Source: Lutraria lutraria
Lineage: Eukaryota; Mollusca; Bivalvia; Venerida; Mactridae
Length of the DNA stretch: 64,000 bases
NCBI GenBank assembly: GCA_964023205.1
Contig: OZ026844.1
Span: 13,626,790-13,690,789, forward strand
Direction: 5' to 3'
The position numbers and the translations under genes were made by a program. Of the stretch, positions 57,758-64,000 are shown in pieces; the first letter of the stretch is position 1, and each line of letters opens with the position of its first letter. The notes beneath the pieces were generated by a model. That model was not told the origin of the DNA and did not search any database. It worked only from the letters and a program-made list of their open reading frames with translations.

Positions 57758-60700
57758 ATGAAGACTTATTCAGACGAAGCACTCAGTTGTGCTGTTGAAG
57801 AGGTTAAACGGGGGTCTCTTTCTATAAGAGCGGCAGGTAAAAAATACAGTGTGCCAGTCACTACACTACATGACAGGAAATCTGGAAAGGTGGCCATGGT
57901 GGGCTCTAAATGGGGAAAGCACTCTCTCTTGCCTTTAGCAAAAGAAAAGGAACTTATTAAGTATGCACTTCAGCGGGCAGATATGGGTATTGGGTATTCG
58001 AAGGACAATTTCCTTAGATTTTCTGCGCAGTTTGTCAAGTCTAAAGGTGTGCCATTTAAAGGCAATATTGCTACAATAAAGTGGTGGCGAGGATTAAAGA
58101 AAAGACACCCTGAATTCTCCTTAAACCCCCAACAGGGGTATATAAAGGAGGTAATGGCTGGTGGGTGGTTTCCCTCGAGTTTTAAACTGTTTTCAGGTCA
58201 GGTCAGGTTTTTACATATCTGATACTAAATGGTGATTTTAATCACTAAAAAAAGTTCTGTATGAAGCATGATGATTCTTTTATCAGTCCAGATAAGAAAT
58301 TTCAAAATGTATGAAGATTTAGGTTCTTATATTTTCAAAACAATTTATAACAGAAATTCAAATTTGAATTAGAGGGAGGAGTTTATATGGTTTAAACCCA
58401 TCGTCTGCTTCAGCTATTTATAGATTCAGTACAGTCAGTATTCACTGTATGTCTATCACCGATAAAACAATGTAGAGAGAGAGTTCAATTGATAAAACAA
58501 TGTAGAGAGAGAGTTAATTTGCATCCGATAGTCTGATCGGATGTTGCTCCTTTAAGAAGTCCTGAACCCACAGCTTCCGGCCGTCACATGGCCATGACAA
58601 GAATACGCATGTCTCGTTACTTCGCACAATTAAAAGCTGTCCTTACCGAGAATGATTTATTTGACAAAAATGATCTCATTTGGAATATGGAACACTTGCC
58701 CCAAAATGCCCCAAAGTTATTGCCAGAAAGGGAAGTAAAGTTATTCATGCAAAATCGCCTTCTTCCCGGGAATTGGTAACTATCATTGCAAGTGGCAATG
58801 CTTCCAGTTTAGTTATCCCGCCACACACCATAGTACCCGGAAAGACTGTAAAAGCCATTAGGAGTCATGACACTGAAAATGCACCTGAGGGTAAGAAAAC
58901 AAGTGCGTATAATTATGTATGTTCAGTATGTCGTGCAGGTACGAACCTAATATTACAAACACTTGCTAAATTCAAACCTGCTTATCTACTACATGTACAT
59001 GTTAAATTTTGACTTTGTTACATACAATGTATGTAATTCATTTAAGTTGATGTAATTGTATAATTCAGGTCTATACCATGTATATTATTATCATACCAAT
59101 TTTATTCTACACATAGACATATCGAATAGGTACCAAGCTGAGTGTTTCGGACAGTGGATGGACAAAACAAGGCATCAGTGAACTGTGGTTTGATGAGACA
59201 TTCTTGCCAAACATTGGACCAAGCAGACCACAGGTTCTTGTCTTGGATGGACATGACTCCCATCACCATGTAGAATTGATTGACAAAGCAAGGAATTCTG
59301 GAATAATTCTGGTTGAACTACCAAGCAAGACTAGTCACTTCGTCCAACCTTTTGATAGGTTCAGCTATCTTTACTAAGAGCTTCTTATAATTCGCGTTCT
59401 CGCCCTGAACATAGTCACATGATAATCAGAGGCGGATCCAGAATTTCAGTGTGCGTCGAGTGCACCCTCCTTGGATCCGCCTGTGATAATATTGAAACAG
59501 GATCTGTAAAGACTGCTTTTACCACTGTTAATATTACTTATACTTCTCATATGATAAGAACAACAATGATGAACATCATTACTAGTACTACTGATATTAA
59601 TAACAATTACAAAATAATGAAGATATAACATTGATTCAATATATATCATGGTATGTACACATATAACACAAACTGTATATACCACTCATAACAATATTAT
59701 CATCATAATTAAGTTGTATATCTGCATATCAATTTAAAACATGTATCCATGTAACTTTCATACATTTCAGGTCTGTTTTCAAAGCACTGAAAGCAAGATG
59801 GGCAGACCATCTGCACACTTTTACAGCTGCAACAGGAGTGACAGTCGGGCATGGTCAATTTTTTAGGACTTTTAAACAGGCCTGGACAGAATGTTAAAGC
59901 TGGTTTCGTAGCTTGTGGCATATGCCCATATAATCCTGGCGCTATTCCTGACATAGCTTTCACACCGTCAGAATTATACACTTCTGAACCGGTCACCGCA
60001 GTGTATAGAAACCCATATAGTCGGTCTAACCAAGTCAGTCCAACAAATTGTATTAAACCAACACCCATGGCAGCTGTTGATCCTAGTAGTAATACTAACC
60101 AGCCAGTAATTCCAGTAGGCATTTCTGCTGCTGTTTCCAATGCTGCAGACACTGCTCTTCTTGAGCATGAAACAGTCGTATCGCTGGATGTTTGTGGGGC
60201 AGGGGAAGTTGTTGACTTACCTGTTATGCTTAATGAAAAGGTATGCTGCAGCTTTTGGAACAGCAGACAGATGGTACAGTTATGACTGTCTATGAGCCAG
60301 TTACCTCTGAGACTCAGACAGTGACATATCAGGAGCCCACTCAAAGTGTTTCTGAGTGTACTCCTGATATGGCATTGTCTGTTATAGAGTCTGCTATAAC
60401 AGACGATAAAAGGTTGGTTTATGAAGATGCTTTTAAAGCAGGTAGGAATTTAAATGATTCTATGTACACCACATGGTGTTTGTATAAGAACAAAATCCCC
60501 CAATCCTCACTGTCACCACCACCAAAGCCATCAAATCCATTACTTACAATCCCTAAACAACAATTTGCAAAGCAAACAAACGATGTAAAGAAAAAATCTC
60601 ACTATTTTGTTATTACGTCTGACGAAGCTTTCAATCAGCAACTACAGGCTAAATTACAAAAGAAATTAGCTGATACTGAGGAAAGAAAGAGACAGCGGAT

Positions 60701-60779
60701 AATGAAAAAAGTACAGAAAGAAAGGGCTTTGGCTGAGAAAAGAGAAAAAAAAGGTGTAGGCATTAAAAGTGAAAAATAA
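57758..60779 (+). pseudogene. pogo/Tigger-family transposase gene, multi-exon, degenerate
   Basis: Exon A (57758-58137) encodes a psq-type helix-turn-helix (MKTYSDEALSCAVEEVKRGS, IRAAGKKYSVPVTTLHDR) and a CENP-B-type DNA-binding domain (KEKELIKYALQRADMGIGYS), ending at donor AACAGGG|GTATAT. Exon B (about 58546-58890) has RYFAQLKAVLTENDLFDKND, IWNM, then EHLPQNAPK, a frameshift and KVIARKGSKVIHAKSPSSRE to ENAPEG. The segment with the first catalytic aspartate (DETG) is missing. Exon C (59130-59358) has [20 protein letters not shown] and the second aspartate in [10 protein letters not shown]. Exon D (from 59771) continues FDR|SVFKALKARWADHLHTF, with a one-base shift before VKAGFVACGICPYNPGAIPD. 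The B-C and C-D junctions splice in frame. The tail (60243-60779) is lysine/glutamate-rich. Probably a decayed transposon or derived gene. Confidence 0.85.
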
Positions 60780-61272
60780 CTATCACAATGACCAGACTTT
60801 TAATCAGAATGTTAGTCTACTAACAATGCTAATAACTAGTCTCGGGTGTATGAAGAAACTTCAATTAGTATTTAGTTAGTATTCTGTTTGATATTGTCGA
60901 CCAGTGTTGACACCTTCTCATGTTCATATTCAGACATGTATTTTATGATAGGAGTTACTAGAAATACATGACTCTTTGGAATGATATCTGCGCTGTTCAT
61001 TTCTTCCTCCTGCCACTGTCTTATTTTATCTATAATTGTATTCCTTATAAGTGGGCATTGACCGCCAAAGACTTCAGGAATAAGTGTAATGTATACAAAT
61101 CATCGTGATCATAACACCATTCATGTACATATAATTCCTCCAACATTTCCACAGCTAGCCATGAACTTTCCTTCTCATGTTTGCAAATTTCATGTTGGTA
61201 AATGAGCTGCGTAATATTATTTGTCATATCTAAATATATACATGTAAGGAAACAATTAACACAACTGGTAAC
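60780..61272. other. Unassigned sequence
   Basis: No gene was recognised. The minus-strand frame at 61045-61338 overlaps the left end of the next element and has no domain. Confidence 0.35.
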
Positions 61273-61278
61273 TTTAGA

Positions 61279-62526
61279 CAGGGTGTTCACTAGACTTTGA
61301 AAGTCAAGAGTCATTGACCCTTTGGACAAAATTTTCAAGCGTCAAAATGAAATGTTCAAGAGTCATGCAAGTGTTTCCAAGAGTTGGTGCAAACTAACTT
61401 CTTAGGGGGGGGGGGGGGGGGGGGGGGGTAATGAATAAAAGAAATTCCCGAAATTTGTTCTTTAAGTACAGTTTGCAGCAATGTCATTCCTTTGCATGTA
61501 TTCTACTTATGTATTTATTTTAAAATTAGTTTTAATAGTGTCCAGTGCCTGTATTGAGTTCATTTCATAATTTCAGTGGGTATAATATACTTCTTGACAT
61601 TATTTTGATATATTGTCACATTGTTTATTTTCATTTTCTAAATTCTACAAAGATACACACAGGCCCATATGCGCATAGTTTAACATTAACAAGCACAAAT
61701 AAGTCAATGATATTCAAAAGTAACACATCTGATGTTTATTCTAACGTTTTTTCGTATCAAAATCGGACCGTACAACGGGCGTTTATTCGTAATTATAATT
61801 AGTTTTATTTGGCGATGTTTCATCTTTATCCTTATATAGATTTATAAGTATATAAAGTGAAAGTATGTTTTTCGGGAAATGGTTATATAGGTCATCTGGT
61901 TGATTCAAAACTAAATCTGTCATTTACATGCTACACTGGACAATTGAAATAAAATTAATTAACAGGTCAAGCATTCATCAGAAAACGTATTGAAATCGGT
62001 AAAACAAAGGCAAAATGATTATCACTCGCCGATTGACACAACCTTCTTTGGATAACATCAAAGGACTCCGAATCCGATGTTTCTGTTGCTTAAATTATCC
62101 TTCTCGCGAACAATCAACGTTGATTGTCCTAAAGTAAGTGTTACAAACATGCTGTATTATCTATGCAATAGATCCCACTCGTAAACAATCAGCTTCTATA
62201 GTGTCATTAAACATGTGTTATAAACTAACTGTCACAATTATGCCAAATGTGTACTACCTACTCTAACCTTATTAGCGCGTGTAGAGTTTATTACAATACG
62301 TCATGGAGGTCATGGCATTTGGTCCTGACTAATCAGCGATGCGACACGCGCTTACATACTGATCTCTGACGGGTAATTTACGCACTGATGATTATCTTTT
62401 GCCGCTTTGGTGGAAATTCCCCGGGTCAAAATTGACGCACACGGCATATTTTTGAAGAGTCAAAAACAAAACTTCTGAGATTTTCGTGCGTCAAAACCCG
62501 GGACCTCGAGTCAAATGAACACCCTG
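61279..62526. mobile_element. hAT-like non-autonomous element (1.25 kb)
   Basis: The ends are CAGGGTGTTCA and TGAACACCCTG, with partial pairing of the next 15 bp. TTTAGA is repeated directly on both sides (61273-61278, 62527-62532). 'caagagtca' motifs recur near the left end and 'cgcacac'/'cgtgcgtcaa' near the right. A core at about 61750-61860 is shared with 2922-3844. No transposase is present. Confidence 0.75.
61405..61428 (+). repeat. Poly-G run, 24 bases
   Basis: An uninterrupted run of 24 G inside the hAT-like element, in otherwise AT-rich sequence. Its length is probably variable and may be imprecise in the assembly. Confidence 0.9.
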
Positions 62527-62532
62527 TTTAGA

Positions 62533-64000
62533 TATGAAATATATGTCAATTGTAACATGACGACAATATTGTACTTTGCATTTCCTTATATTTCGCCAAC
62601 CAGCTTCCAGATACATGTCTGTAACATTTAGCATCCTTTCACCTAAAATTCAACTGTTATTGTAGATGCGAAAATATCAATTGATAAATGTTTCTTTATA
62701 AATATGTTTACATCGGCCTAACAAAAATGCAGGTGTAAGGATACTTGACCAACGTACAGAGAATTTCTCTATTGGCGAAGTTCTAAGATGTGTACCTTCT
62801 AAGAAGTTAAAAATGGCGCTTTATTAATTTCCGTACGTTTACAGCGTTTTATTTCGCCTCATTGGGAACGGGTCCGGTACCGATCAAATTGGGAATTTTC
62901 GCGTCGTGAAAAGTGCCAAATTGGGAATTTCATGTCGCGAAATAAGGCAAATTGGGAATTTTATATAAGGTGAATAAATTACAGTTTTAGCAAGTCACAT
63001 AAATGATTCTGCTCTCTTTTAATAAGTTTTGTAATCTAGGTTACTTTTATGATCTTGTTTCATGGGTTTATGCACATAAAAATGTGAAAAATAACATTGG
63101 ATCACATTTATTGATAAGCGAAAAAGTCAAAGCCATCATAGTAATGTATTTATACAGCATGTTCACATGAAAGAACACTTCTGGACCTACCTTTAGGGAA
63201 AAGGTGGTGGGGCCTTAGAAAAGGGAAAACAGCATACATATCTACTCCCTACATTTGATTATCAATAGGTTATAACATTGTTGATTGCAAACAAAGAGCT
63301 CGCCTACTTTCTTGATCTTATTTATCAGAACTTTTTTTCAAGACCATAAAATTCTACAGTAGGGGAGTTTAGGAGAATAAACATTCTTTTTAGTCAAGGG
63401 ACATGAGGTCAACTTTGGTCTAATGTCAGTCCCCCAAAAAAACATGAGTATCTGACACTCTTGTTTCGCTTGTGCATGCCTGTGAAAAGTTCACAACATG
63501 TTACATTCATCAATTTTCTCATGAATATTATTAGGAGTCAGGATCAAGAGCCTTAAATTAGCAATGCATGGAGTAAGGTCTACCTGGTTGTCATGCACTG
63601 CTGATCGTGTTCTGCACGTAACGAAACGAGTACGTAACTTCTCATTTTCGACCCGAAAATCAGTTAACACTATCAACAGGGCGCAATAGAGACATGAAGT
63701 CAAAATCGGTTCGATGTCTGGAAGTAGAGCCACTTAAAATTTCTGTTAAAGTTTTTTACAATATTACATGTATACTGTCGTGATTTATACTTTCGGTTTG
63801 ACTCATTTTCGGGAAATCGACTGGTTTCGTTTTCTTTCCAAGCACCACATGTTTTATCGTAATTATACGGCAAACCAGTCTACCTATTTTTTTCGTACTC
63901 AGAATTATTCGATCTAACAACGTACACACGTGAAAATGCCGTTATCGGCAGTAAAAATTGTGTTAGAGATTGTGATTATTAGGTGGTTTCGGACGATATT
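62533..64000. other. Unassigned sequence
   Basis: 'aaattgggaattt' occurs three times in 62886-62960. Otherwise no repeat or gene is recognised. The minus-strand frame at 63491-63733 has no motif. Confidence 0.4.

Noticed and set aside
59709..60344. A 211-residue minus-strand frame
   Set aside because: It lies opposite exon D of the pogo-type gene, whose plus-strand translation matches the family. The minus frame has no motif.
1..64000. CRISPR array, bacterial operons, plasmid or phage modules
   Set aside because: The sequence is eukaryotic (splice signals, mariner, hAT, pogo and LINE elements). The tandem arrays have long monomers without spacers.

Overview
The window is eukaryotic, AT-rich and made almost entirely of mobile elements and their debris. 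I see no confident host gene. The repeats (families opening with AACAAGAGGGCCA, with central tandem monomers of about 125-165 bp), the abundant pogo-type, mariner and hAT-like miniature elements and the tRNA-like repeat heads suggest a bivalve mollusc, probably a heterodont clam. That assignment rests on recognising the repeat style, not on a host gene.

The most notable object is a 9.5-kb DNA transposon at 34283-43802. It has 38-bp imperfect terminal inverted repeats, a candidate 4-bp TATA target duplication and arrays of a GTTACATC-type motif just inside both ends. Its plus-strand gene is interrupted by introns. It encodes a basic, cysteine-rich DDD-type transposase candidate (main exon 36943-39355), an OTU-type cysteine protease (39352-40400), a duplicated downstream exon, and a C-terminal exon pair ending at a poly(A) signal near 42186. 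Two upstream exons (35006-35031 and 35198-35326) join in frame to the main exon by GT-AG splicing. I do not know of a named transposon superfamily that this matches with certainty.

Layout: 1-8500 holds tandem-cored short elements and a hAT-like element at 2922-3844. 8501-11541 holds a hAT-type element with a perfect 8-bp duplication, a miniature element with a 5-bp duplication and a pogo-type miniature element. 13123-14269 is a mariner relic. 14340-20131 is a three-level nest: a type A repeat is split by a large palindromic element, which is itself split by another type A copy. 20242-23337 is an inverted-repeat element with a roughly 200-bp tandem core. 24111-25057 is pogo-type. 25084-29991 is a mariner split by a 3.6-kb pogo-type element that carries a type B repeat. 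30420-33952 has a LINE 3' end and three miniature elements. 34283-43802 is the large transposon. 44533-45438 is a TTAA-flanked element. 47825-53060 holds two more type A copies and a mariner with an intron-like insertion. 53733-55490 is a pogo-type miniature element and a tandem array. 57758-60779 is a degenerate multi-exon pogo/Tigger transposase gene. 61279-62526 is a second hAT-like element.

No expression, homology search or folding could be run. Boundaries of transposable elements come from hand-matched inverted repeats and flanking duplications. The protein calls come from motifs and recalled family resemblance.
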